A stretch of 64,000 nt of DNA from Bradyrhizobium erythrophlei. GTDB lineage: Bacteria > Pseudomonadota > Alphaproteobacteria > Rhizobiales > Xanthobacteraceae. The stretch spans positions 3,629,001 through 3,693,000 of the forward strand of contig NZ_LT670818.1 in assembly GCF_900129505.1 (NCBI RefSeq), written 5' to 3'. Below the pieces are notes generated by a model that ran no database searches, was not told where the DNA came from, and saw nothing but the letters and a program-made list of their open reading frames with translations. This document shows, piece after piece, positions 14,104 to 22,420 of this stretch (the stretch's first letter is position 1; each line of letters opens with the position of its first letter). A program made the position numbers and the translations under genes.

Positions 14104-17100
14104 TCAGTTTGCCTTGATGGAGGCCTGAGCGCCGGGGAGCTCATCCATCGAAGGCGCGATCATCGCCTTGAATATCATGGCGCCCGTTTCCTGCATCAGC
14201 GCCTGCGCGCGCTCCAGTTCCTGGCCTCCGGCAATCTTTTGATCGCTGGTTCCCGATAACAGAAGTTTTGCGTGTACAATTCGAGCCAGGCATTCCGGCA
14301 CGCGGGCGTTGCGATCGATGGCAACCTTTATTGCCTCGTTGACGACAGAGAAGCTGTTCTGGATGTCGCCGTTCAGTCTGTAGGCATTTGCCAGATCGGC
14401 CAGGATGCGCGGTTCGTTTTCCAGGCCGGCCTTTCGACATCGGGCGAAGCGCAGAGCTTCGGATAAATCCTCGATAGCCGAAGTAAGCCTTCCCGAAACG
14501 ATGTGGGAAAGACCCCGGCTGGCTTGGGCATAAACTCGCAGATAGGGGTTCCCGCTCTTGATCGCGATGGCGAATGCCCGGTCAGCATGTTCGCGAGCCA
14601 GCCCGAGGTTTTCCTGTGCCCAGGCTGTGTCCACATACGCCATGCTTGGCATGACATGATGAACGGGATCGACCTGACTGCTTTCCAGCTCGAGGATCCG
14701 GTCGAGAAACGGGCGGGCTTCTTCCTGCCGATCGAGCATCACCAGCGTTCGACCACGCAAGGCAATCAGCCAGATCTCGATATCAAAACCCAGCATTTGA
14801 CGGTCGAATTGCGCGATCTCGTGAGCACGGTCCATTGCCCCGATGTTCATCTGGAGCGCTTCTCTCAAAAGACCCGACAGCCACAGCGCGTGACACAGTA
14901 CCGCCTTGAGCGTTATTTGAACGCTGGGATCGTCACCTTCATCGGCGATCGCTTTGGCTTCGCGGATCTTTTCCACATACTCATCCGCCGAACCGCCATT
15001 CGCCAGAATTCGACCGTACGCCGCGTGGATCAGTGCATTGGCTCTCATGTCCCCCAAAGCCAGCGCCAGTTGTTTGGCTTCCTCGAAGTAGATCAGGGCG
15101 TCCTCCGCCGAAATCCCTTCTCGCCATCCAAAATTGACAATCTGCCCACAAGCCATCATTCGCAAATAGTCGATTGGTTTCGACGGAGGTTGGTCCGACA
15201 GCAGTTCACGGACCTTCATCCAGCTTCTCAAGGCCTGGCTGGGATCGTTCGCGCCAATCCAGACGGCGGCGCGCATATTCTGTTGAGCCGCTTTTAGATT
15301 TTCGCCAGCCTGCTCGAAATGATAGGCCAGGAGAGAAGCCCGTTCTTCGGCGCGATCCTTGAAGAGACTTTCGATCGCCTGAGCGACCATTGAATGAAGC
15401 TCCCGTCCACGGGCATGCAGCAATGACCGATAGGCCACCTCCTGAATTAGCGGGTGACGAAAAGCGAGGAGCCTCTGCTCGAAGGGTGGGACATCATAAA
15501 GCAGCTCGGAGCGCCGCAAATGTTGCACCGCCTGCGAAAGTTCTGATGGGTCGAAGCCACAAACGCGCTCCAGGATCGATATGGAAATCTCTCGGCCTAT
15601 CACCGAGGCAACCTCGAGTACTTGTTTCGCATCCTCTTCGAGGCGATCGATTCTGGCTGCTACGACCGCTTGCACGGTGGTGGGTAGCGGAATTGCATCA
15701 ATCCCGCCCTTGAGCCGATATGCCCCTTTCTCCCCTTCGAAGTCGCCGCGTTCGACCAGCGCGTTGATCAACTCCTCGATAAAGAAGGGATTGCCCTGGG
15801 CGCGCTCGACAATGTTTCTGGTCAACAACGCCAGCGAGGCATCGTTGCCAAGATGATCCTGCAACAGCGAGGTCGCTTGTACCGGCGCCAGGGGAGGCAT
15901 GGTGATCTGTCGATAGTGCGATCGCTGCATCAACGGGGCGACAAAGCCCGGCCTGAAGTTGACGACCAGGAGGGTCCCGGTGCCGACAACCGCATCGGCG
16001 AGTGCCTCGACGAACTCCACGCTCGCGGAATCGATCCAGTGCAGATCTTCTATGATTACAACCGTGCTCGTCTCCTGCGGGCCCGAACGAGGCAACGTCC
16101 TCACAAAATCGAGCAGTTGTGCTTTTCTGGCCTTTGGATCGAGCTTGGGGGCCAGGTGATGCGGATCCGCAAGTCCGAGGAATTCCAATAATACGAGCGC
16201 AAAATGCTCTTCGACCGGCAGCGTTGCTAACCTGTCGAGGACCCGGCTGCGGGAGATACCAATCGCTTCCTTGGTTCGAAGACCGAAATAGTCGCGTAAC
16301 AGTTCGAGCACCGGCTGAAATGGCGTGGCCTTGCCGTGCGCCAGGACACGGGCTTCGAAGACACGGATATCCCTCCCGCGACAATGTTCGGCAAACTCGA
16401 AGCAGAGCCGACTTTTCCCGATTCCGGCCTCGCCGACAACGCCTACGACACGACCGTCACGGTTGATCGTGCTTTCGAGTTCGAGCAAGAGAGCGGAGAA
16501 CTGGGCATCGCGACCGGTCAACGGACTGAGCCGTCTGCCGCTTCGAAAGACCCCGCTGGAGGGAGCGTTTTGAAGTCCCCTGAGCTTGAAGACGTCCAGC
16601 GGGGCCGCTATCCCTCGAATGGTTTGCGTGCCCAAAGGCTCGATTTCGATAAATTGCTTGGCGGCGGCATAGCTCTCGTTGGAGATTAGGATGCTGCCGG
16701 GGTCCGCCAGCTGCTCCATGCGGTTCGCGAGGTGCACATTTGCGCCGGCGGCATCATAGGTCTGATAAATCCCGTGCTCAATCGCTTGAACAACCACCTC
16801 TCCGGTATGAACGCCAACCCGGACTCGCAGATCGGGATCGCCAATGCGGATCATTCCATCCTGCATCGCAAGCGCCGCAAGACAGCCGCGGATAGCGTGA
16901 TCCTCATGAGGTTGTGGAGCGCCAAATAGCGCCATCACTCCATCGCCCTGGGATTTGTTGACGACCCCATCGTAGCGAACGACTGCTTCGTTCATCAAAT
17001 CCAGAATGGGCTGCAAGCGTCTCATCCCAAGTTCGGGGTCTCCCAACTTGTCGATAAGACTCGTCGAATTGCAGATGTCGGCAAATAGAATGGTAAGGCG

Positions 17101-17328
17101 CTTGCGCTCCCCACCCTTGGCATGAAGTGACCGGAGAACCTTTTGCCAAGCCTGATTGCTCGCCGCGACGGGGGTGTGCCTCAGTGCCGTACTGCATTGC
17201 CCACAAAACCGGGCTGCCGGTCCGTTGACGTGTCCACAAGCCGCACACTCGATACCGAGAGCAGACCCGCATCCCTCGCAATATTCATTGGTTGCCTTGT
17301 TCGGGCAACCGCAATGTAAACACTGCAT
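14104..17328 (-). CDS. Class III adenylate/guanylate cyclase with AAA ATPase and TPR regions
   Basis: This 1074-residue protein starts with two zinc-ribbon pairs (CLHCGCPN, CEGCG, CAACG, CGQC). A class III cyclase domain follows, with LFADICNSTSLID, GDGVMALFG, VGVHTGEVV and ANVHLANRM. A STAND-like AAA domain comes next (GEAGIGKSR Walker A; VVIIEDLHWID Walker B), and the C-terminal half is helical TPR-like. Proteins of this build are frequent in bradyrhizobia and are thought to be signal regulators. GAGGGA precedes ATG 17328. It occupies most of the second island and reads toward the attR core. The ligand and output are unknown. Confidence 0.88.
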   Translation of the reverse strand: MQCLHCGCPNKATNEYCEGCGSALGIECAACGHVNGPAARFCGQCSTALRHTPVAASNQAWQKVLRSLHAKGGERKRLTILFADICNSTSLIDKLGDPELGMRRLQPILDLMNEAVVRYDGVVNKSQGDGVMALFGAPQPHEDHAIRGCLAALAMQDGMIRIGDPDLRVRVGVHTGEVVVQAIEHGIYQTYDAAGANVHLANRMEQLADPGSILISNESYAAAKQFIEIEPLGTQTIRGIAAPLDVFKLRGLQNAPSSGVFRSGRRLSPLTGRDAQFSALLLELESTINRDGRVVGVVGEAGIGKSRLCFEFAEHCRGRDIRVFEARVLAHGKATPFQPVLELLRDYFGLRTKEAIGISRSRVLDRLATLPVEEHFALVLLEFLGLADPHHLAPKLDPKARKAQLLDFVRTLPRSGPQETSTVVIIEDLHWIDSASVEFVEALADAVVGTGTLLVVNFRPGFVAPLMQRSHYRQITMPPLAPVQATSLLQDHLGNDASLALLTRNIVERAQGNPFFIEELINALVERGDFEGEKGAYRLKGGIDAIPLPTTVQAVVAARIDRLEEDAKQVLEVASVIGREISISILERVCGFDPSELSQAVQHLRRSELLYDVPPFEQRLLAFRHPLIQEVAYRSLLHARGRELHSMVAQAIESLFKDRAEERASLLAYHFEQAGENLKAAQQNMRAAVWIGANDPSQALRSWMKVRELLSDQPPSKPIDYLRMMACGQIVNFGWREGISAEDALIYFEEAKQLALALGDMRANALIHAAYGRILANGGSADEYVEKIREAKAIADEGDDPSVQITLKAVLCHALWLSGLLREALQMNIGAMDRAHEIAQFDRQMLGFDIEIWLIALRGRTLVMLDRQEEARPFLDRILELESSQVDPVHHVMPSMAYVDTAWAQENLGLAREHADRAFAIAIKSGNPYLRVYAQASRGLSHIVSGRLTSAIEDLSEALRFARCRKAGLENEPRILADLANAYRLNGDIQNSFSVVNEAIKVAIDRNARVPECLARIVHAKLLLSGTSDQKIAGGQELERAQALMQETGAMIFKAMIAPSMDELPGAQASIKAN

Positions 17329-17568
17329 CCAACGTCCCTCAGGCCGTCGCGGCGCGCTGCTGCGTCTAAGCGAGAACTATAGCGCTTCACGCCGATCAAT
17401 TCTATGCGGCGTTGCAAAAACAGATTTCGTAGGTTCTCAAATTAGCCGAGCAAGCCCCGCTTTGCAGGCCCAAAGTATGAGCATACATCGCCGTTCTCAG
17501 TCTGAATCCTGGGGCTCAATCGAAACGATCTTGTCGCCGAGCCCTTCAGGCTCCAAAAATAAGCGCTT

Positions 17569-18261
17569 CTATTTTCGCTTTCCTGCCTTCTTCGCCTTGC
17601 CTTTCTTGGTGATTATCTTCTTTTTCTTTGCCGAGGATTTTTTTACCGACTTCCTTGCTTTCTTTCCGCCCTTTTGAGGGCGTCTTCGAACTGCAAAGGT
17701 CGTTTCGCCGGGATCCGCAGTGGGAGGATCAGTCTCGTTCGGGGCATCGGGGAGCGGGGCATCGACGTTGCATTGAAGCACCACTGAACAATAGGCTTTC
17801 TGGTTCGCATCCGTAAGGACCTGTGGCGCCGGGCTGTTTTGATCGAACAACTCAAAAGTGCCCGAGCGCGTCGGAACGTGTTGCGTCGAAAAGACGACGT
17901 AGTTGACAGATCCAGCCGGGTTAGCCGCGCTTGCCTGCGTCAATATGGCTGTCAGTTGGTTTCTTATTGCCTGCATCACCGCAGCCGGCAGGGTGCCGCG
18001 AAGAAGAGCGAGCCACCGATGTCGACTTTGTTTGTTCCTCGGAACACTCGCGCCGCCAGTGACGCTCTTGGCCAAGCGATGAAATACGCGGTTCAAGTGG
18101 TGGGCGCCGTCGAGAAAATTTTCTCGATTTTGAAAATGGTCGCGAAGCACCGTGATGTAGGTTCGATTTTGCGCGTCACTCGGGTCGACGTCGTCTGAAA
18201 ATCTCTTGTTAAGCGCTTCGCAAATTTCGTTGTCTGCCTGCGAATTGATGAAAGAGCCCAT
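17569..18261 (-). CDS. Hypothetical partner protein with lysine-rich tail, module copy 2
   Basis: This 230-residue product starts MGSFINSQ behind a GGAGGCG site and lies 19 bases after the metallopeptidase-like gene. The body is helical and then beta-rich (VNYVVFSTQHV, CSVVLQCNV). The last 38 or so residues are dominated by K, R, S, A and G, in the style of histone H1-like bacterial DNA-binding tails. Copy 1 at 13085 lacks this tail. I do not recognise the family. The paired arrangement with an HExGHH protein is the main clue to function. Confidence 0.65.
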   Translation of the reverse strand: MGSFINSQADNEICEALNKRFSDDVDPSDAQNRTYITVLRDHFQNRENFLDGAHHLNRVFHRLAKSVTGGASVPRNKQSRHRWLALLRGTLPAAVMQAIRNQLTAILTQASAANPAGSVNYVVFSTQHVPTRSGTFELFDQNSPAPQVLTDANQKAYCSVVLQCNVDAPLPDAPNETDPPTADPGETTFAVRRRPQKGGKKARKSVKKSSAKKKKIITKKGKAKKAGKRK

Positions 18262-18280
18262 ATTCGCCTCCGCTTCAAAA

Positions 18281-18853
18281 TTAAATATGACTGATGCAAC
18301 ATCCTGTCGTTTGTGGCGACCGATCCCTCGCCAGAAGAGCGCTTCTTCGGGATGGCCAACCTCCGGCCCAACAGCCGGAAGATTTATTTGTTTTAGTGTA
18401 CTTGCCTTTTGAGGGTTGTCTAGGACTCAGCACTGCATCCAATTCCTCAACCGCCACTTGCATCCGAAGTGACCGATCGGTTCTCAGCCGGAGATCTGCC
18501 ATACCGGTCGTTACCGCCCAATAATCGGCGGCACATTCGCACGCCAGCGAAGGGTCACGTTTCGACCGGCAGCCCTCAGCCAGATGGTGGCCGACTTCAT
18601 GGAGAACGATGAACGTCAGCCCATCTGGTCCGAGCCTGGGATGCAGTGCAAGGCCTCCGTAGATCGTCACCAGTTGCTGGTTTGCGAGCCTGAGGGCCTG
18701 GGCATTGATGATCGAGAAATCCAGCTGCAGTTCGAACGTCAAATCCGGGAATGTCTTGCGAAAATCAGCGACCAACCCCGCCAGTAGATCCTCGCGGTTG
18801 GTCTGCTTTGCTTCAAGCACTTCCTGAGGAGACAGATGGTCACAAAACAGCAT
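18281..18853 (-). CDS. Metallopeptidase-like protein (HEVGHHL, ECAAD), module copy 2
   Basis: The 190-residue product contains VLHEVGHHLAEGC and, about 20 residues on, ECAADYWA, the HExxH and ExxAD pair of M48-like gluzincins. FPDLTFEL, INAQALRL and YGGL precede it, as in the copy at 12467. No signal peptide or membrane helix is visible. It is the first gene of a two-gene minus-strand unit with 17569-18261 and lies inside the second, decayed island. An intact metal site suggests a working peptidase. The substrate is unknown and the partner protein is the first candidate. Confidence 0.72.
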   Translation of the reverse strand: MLFCDHLSPQEVLEAKQTNREDLLAGLVADFRKTFPDLTFELQLDFSIINAQALRLANQQLVTIYGGLALHPRLGPDGLTFIVLHEVGHHLAEGCRSKRDPSLACECAADYWAVTTGMADLRLRTDRSLRMQVAVEELDAVLSPRQPSKGKYTKTNKSSGCWAGGWPSRRSALLARDRSPQTTGCCISHI

Positions 18854-19065
18854 GACCGCTCCAAACTTTGCCCGCTTATCCGAAGCTCAGAGCCTTGCCG
18901 CCTAATGGGGCGGCATCTTGATACTGCGCAGCAATTAGCACATTTTCAATCAACAGTCCCCGGGCAGCCTGATCTTCTCCCTGGCCGGACACGGAGAACG
19001 GTCCCACTTCCGTCCACTCGCGGTGACTGCCGGACAGATTGCCGCTACGAAAATCTTGTGCCGTC

Positions 19066-19101
19066 TAAGCAGCTGATCTTCTAGGATTTTTCGGTCGAGC
19101 C
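19066..19101 (+). repeat. Conserved island right-end sequence, copy 2
   Basis: It matches 13809-13844 with one mismatch. Similarity extends about 70 bases further upstream in patches (GGTCCCACTT, ACGAAAATC), as expected for homologous element ends. Confidence 0.85.
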
Positions 19102-19118
19102 CGAAGGCAAGAAGGAAT

Positions 19119-19166
19119 CCTCGTTGACATCGAGGGGCACGGGTTCGATCCCTGTCGCGCCCCCAA
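19119..19166 (+). repeat. Degraded third copy of tRNA-Val 3' part (att-like)
   Basis: CCTCGTTGACATCGAGG is followed, after a shortened variable region, by GGTTCGATCCCTGTCGCGCC. Compared with the other two cores it has lost bases in the variable loop and the ACCA end reads CCCA, so it is a decayed att remnant, not a tRNA. Confidence 0.8.
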
Positions 19167-19252
19167 TTCCCAAAGCCACGGCTCAGCGCGCCCATCCTGT
19201 CCGGGACGATTTGCCGCGCCGTAAGTCCCCGACGCTCGTCAGCGTGACCGGA

Positions 19253-19480
19253 TCAATATGGGCCAATCGACGAAAGGTACATCATTTTTGGGCCTTCCAG
19301 CTCGGAGAGCCGATCAATGGCCGAGGATGACGGCCGCCAAAACCGCTTCACCGATAGACCTCCCGGGCGGCCTCGCACGTAGGGTCCATACAACACGTCC
19401 ATGCGACGTCGGTAGGTGACCGTTGCCGCGGCGATAGCCGCCGACGCAAAAACAAGAAGTCCGAGTATTTCGATGTTCAT
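19253..19480 (-). CDS. Hypothetical small membrane protein
   Basis: The 75-residue product has one N-terminal membrane helix (ILGLLVFASAAIAAATV) followed by a basic, polar tail. ATG 19480 is preceded by GGGGA at suitable distance. It lies just outside the second island. No family is recognised and the gene is supported only by its profile and ribosome site. Confidence 0.4.
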   Translation of the reverse strand: MNIEILGLLVFASAAIAAATVTYRRRMDVLYGPYVRGRPGGLSVKRFWRPSSSAIDRLSELEGPKMMYLSSIGPY

Positions 19481-19919
19481 GTGAAGTCCCCGCCCGCTTC
19501 TTCAACAGAGCCTCTAATACAGCTAAATTTTTAAAGTTCGGATTTCGCGCGTGCCTGCAATTAAGGGATCGCGTTAGCAATCCCTTAACTGTGACAAGTC
19601 GCTCGGTTGATCGGTTTCGAGCTAACCTTGCGGGCCCTAGGGGCAGACACGCGCGCCACGGGCCAGCGCGCCGCGGCGCTTGTGTTCACTAGTGCGCTGA
19701 CCGGCTGCCGCAATCTCGTTAAAGAACTGGTTTTTCAGGGCGGGAGGCGTCAGATGAAAAGTGGCTCAACGGTTGCGAACAGCGGGCGGCGAGATTTGCC
19801 TCGGCCGCGCTCCACATTTCAGAATGAGCTCAAGCACATCCGTCGACGGATCGAGGTTCTCGAACACCGATTATTGTTGTTACGGATTGGGCCGCAGCCT
19901 GAAGGCGGGAAGGATGTAT
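19481..19919. other. 439-base stretch without a supported gene
   Basis: A plus-strand frame from 19754 has a short coiled-coil-like stretch but runs antisense into the H-NS gene and is not supported. Nothing else is recognised. Confidence 0.4.
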
Positions 19920-20273
19920 CTAAGACCGCGCACCCGAGCGCCGCACGCGACTGGACGACGCGTGGATCAGGAAATCCTCGAGCTTTTTTTTACCGGACTT
20001 GAGCTGCGCGGTCAGCCAGCGTGGCTGCTTCCCGCGGCCCGCCCAGGTCTCCGCCGGTTTGGCGGGATTTCGATATTTTGGAAACACCTGAGGATAAGGG
20101 CGTCGTTTCCGTTCGAACGTCCTGCTTGATGCACCATTGGACCGGAGCTTCCGCAGCCGCTTTTCGAGCTCGGCCTTCTCCGCGGCTATCTTGCGCTCAA
20201 GAGCGGAATTTATTTCCAGGTGCAGAGCCCAAAGCTCGTCGACGGACATCAACTTGAGATCGGCTGGTTTCAT
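19920..20273 (-). CDS. H-NS family nucleoid protein
   Basis: The 117-residue protein starts MKPADLKLMSVDELW, the usual start of rhizobial H-NS-like proteins. It has a coiled-coil oligomerisation part (about 10-50) and a C-terminal DNA-binding motif with KYRNP, TWAGRGKQPRWL (about 72-95). H-NS proteins bind curved AT-rich DNA and silence foreign genes. Its place beside the islands makes a silencing role plausible but this is inference. An ATG 18 bases upstream is an alternative start. Confidence 0.88.
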   Translation of the reverse strand: MKPADLKLMSVDELWALHLEINSALERKIAAEKAELEKRLRKLRSNGASSRTFERKRRPYPQVFPKYRNPAKPAETWAGRGKQPRWLTAQLKSGKKKLEDFLIHASSSRVRRSGARS

Positions 20274-20786
20274 ATGAAATCTACGGTCCATAGAGGTGAT
20301 TTTCCAGCATTGGCCCTGCGTTGGGGGTCCAGGTTTCGACTATCGAAGCGGAAAGTTTATTCCTGACCGCTGGTGACGGCAGCTTCGATGGCTGCGACAC
20401 AAAAGCACGGTCAATGAGGCAACGATTGGGCGCACAGTCATCGGGCTGCGGCAATCTCGTCCTTGCACCGTGCCAAATTAAATAGGGTGATTTCCCGGCC
20501 CATTCAATAGGCAATGACGTAAAATCTGATTCGCTCAACCCAAGGCGGCGTCGAGCCGACATTTAATCCGCAACGCCGGCGTCGGGATTAATTCGCGGGT
20601 TTAACTCGGGCGCCATGCACGCACTGTCGTCATGGAACCAGACAATTTCTCCAAAAGTCCGCGCCCCGCCAGGCGATCATATTCCGCTACGGTTCGGTTT
20701 TCTGGGAATAGGGAGCGGACAAGCGTAGAAAAGCTGCAGTCGAGGCTTTTGAACAGATCGCGCCCATCAACCTCACTTCTCCGTGC
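20274..20786. other. 513-base stretch without a supported gene
   Basis: Short frames exist on both strands but none has a ribosome site with plausible composition. It includes the 3' flank of the dihydropyrimidinase gene. Nothing further is recognised. Confidence 0.4.
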
Positions 20787-22244
20787 TCACGGCGTTACAT
20801 CGGCCCGCCGCACCCCTTGCGGCGCGGTCTGCGCTTTCCAGGTCGAATTGGCGATGTGGCTGGGGGAGAAGGCGGGCCGCTCGATATAGTGCCCGTCACC
20901 CTTTTCGGCGCGCAGCTCGCCGTTGGCCCAGGCGATCTTGCCGCGCGAGAACGTGACGACCGGCGCGCCGAGGCACGCAAAACCCTCGAACACATTGTAG
21001 TCGATGCGGCTGAACTGGCTCTTGGCCGTGATGGTCTTGCTGGCGGCCGGATCCCACACCACGATGTCGGCGTCGGAGCCCGCGGCGAGCCGGCCTTTTC
21101 GCGGATAGATATTGAGGATGCGCGCGATATTGGCGGACGTCACCGCGACGAATTCCTCCTTTGTCAGCCGGCCGGTGTTGACGCCCGCGGTCCACAACAG
21201 CGGCATGCGGTCTTCCAATCCGCTGGTGCCGTTGGGGATCTTGCGGAAATCGCCGAGGCCGAGCCGCTTCTGCGTGGTCGTGAACGCGCAGTGGTCGGTC
21301 GCCACCACCTGCAGCGAGCCGGATTGCAGCCCGGCCCACAGACTGTCCTGATGCGCCTTGGCGCGGAACGGCGGCGACATCACGCGGCGCGCGGCGTGGT
21401 TCCAGTCGCGGCTTTCATATTCACTCGAGTCGAGCAACAGATGCTGGATCAGCGGCTCGCCATAGACGCGCTTGCCGGCGGCCCGGGCGCGGGCGATCGC
21501 CTCATGGGCCTCGCGGCAGCTGGTATGCACGACATAGAGCGGCGCGCCGGTCATGTCGGCGATCATGATGGCGCGGTTGGTGGCCTCGCCCTCGACTTCC
21601 GGCGGGCGCGAATAAGCGTGGCCCTCGGGGCCGCTGACGCCGCGATCGAGCAGGGCTTCCTGCATGCGCGCTACCACGTCGCCGTTCTCGGCGTGCACCA
21701 GCGGCAGCGCGCCGAGATGCGCGCAGCGCGCGAACGAGTTGTAGAGCTCGTCGTCGTTCACCATCAGCGCGCCCTTGTAGGCCATGAAATGCTTGAAGCT
21801 GTTGATGCCGTAGGTCTTGACCACGATCTCCATCTCGTCGAACACCTGCTTCGACCACGACGTCACCGCCATGTGGAAGCCATAGTCGGACGCCGCCTTC
21901 TCGGATTTGCGCCGCCAGTCCTGGTACGCCGCCAGCATCGACTGCCCGGGATCGGGAATGCAGAAATCGACCACCATGGTGGTGCCGCCGGTCAGCGCCG
22001 CCTTGGTGCCCGATTCGAAATCGTCCGCAGTGACCGTCCCCATGAACGGCATTTCGAGATGGGTGTGCGGATCGATGCCGCCCGGCATCACATAACAGCC
22101 GCCGGCGTCGATCACTTGCGTGCCGGCGGGCGCGTCGAGGCCGGCGCCGACCGCGGCGATCTTGCCGCCGTCAACAAGAATATCGGCGGGTTTCGAATAA
22201 TCATGGTTCACGACCGTGCCGCCGCGGATCAGGAGGGTCGTCAT
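20787..22244 (-). CDS. hydA: Dihydropyrimidinase (D-hydantoinase)
   Basis: This 485-residue cytosolic amidohydrolase opens the 5,6-dihydropyrimidine or hydantoin ring in reductive pyrimidine breakdown. The metal-site HxH lies in DPHTHLEMPF (H60, H62), the carboxylated lysine in SFKHFMAYKG (K151), then VHAENGD, VHTSC and TDHCAF carry further ligands. Length and motif order are those of the family. ATG 22244 has GGAG upstream. It is divergent from the acetolactate-synthase-like gene. No other pyrimidine catabolic gene lies beside it in this window. Confidence 0.92.
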   Translation of the reverse strand: MTTLLIRGGTVVNHDYSKPADILVDGGKIAAVGAGLDAPAGTQVIDAGGCYVMPGGIDPHTHLEMPFMGTVTADDFESGTKAALTGGTTMVVDFCIPDPGQSMLAAYQDWRRKSEKAASDYGFHMAVTSWSKQVFDEMEIVVKTYGINSFKHFMAYKGALMVNDDELYNSFARCAHLGALPLVHAENGDVVARMQEALLDRGVSGPEGHAYSRPPEVEGEATNRAIMIADMTGAPLYVVHTSCREAHEAIARARAAGKRVYGEPLIQHLLLDSSEYESRDWNHAARRVMSPPFRAKAHQDSLWAGLQSGSLQVVATDHCAFTTTQKRLGLGDFRKIPNGTSGLEDRMPLLWTAGVNTGRLTKEEFVAVTSANIARILNIYPRKGRLAAGSDADIVVWDPAASKTITAKSQFSRIDYNVFEGFACLGAPVVTFSRGKIAWANGELRAEKGDGHYIERPAFSPSHIANSTWKAQTAPQGVRRADVTP

Positions 22245-22420
22245 GGCAACTCCGTGCAATTTGGCAAGGATGGCATCGCGCGATGTCATCCTGCCCCACA
22301 GCCTAGCTTGCAATTTCCGTGCAAACAGCGAAAATTTCTCGGGCAACTTTCCTGGGCAAATTTGTTGGGCGGAAGATACGGAACTTCCCGGGGCTCTTGG
22401 ACCACAGCGAGGACCGAAAG

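Larger units (their letters stand above)
18854..19252. other. Intergenic right end of second island
   Basis: No gene is visible in these 399 bases. They hold the module promoter region, the conserved right-end segment (19066-19101) and the degraded tRNA 3' copy (19119-19166). The boundary with the chromosome is about 19166. Confidence 0.6.

Noticed and set aside
19754..20002. Plus-strand frame with a short coiled coil
   Set aside because: It is antisense to the end of the H-NS gene and lacks a clear ribosome site.
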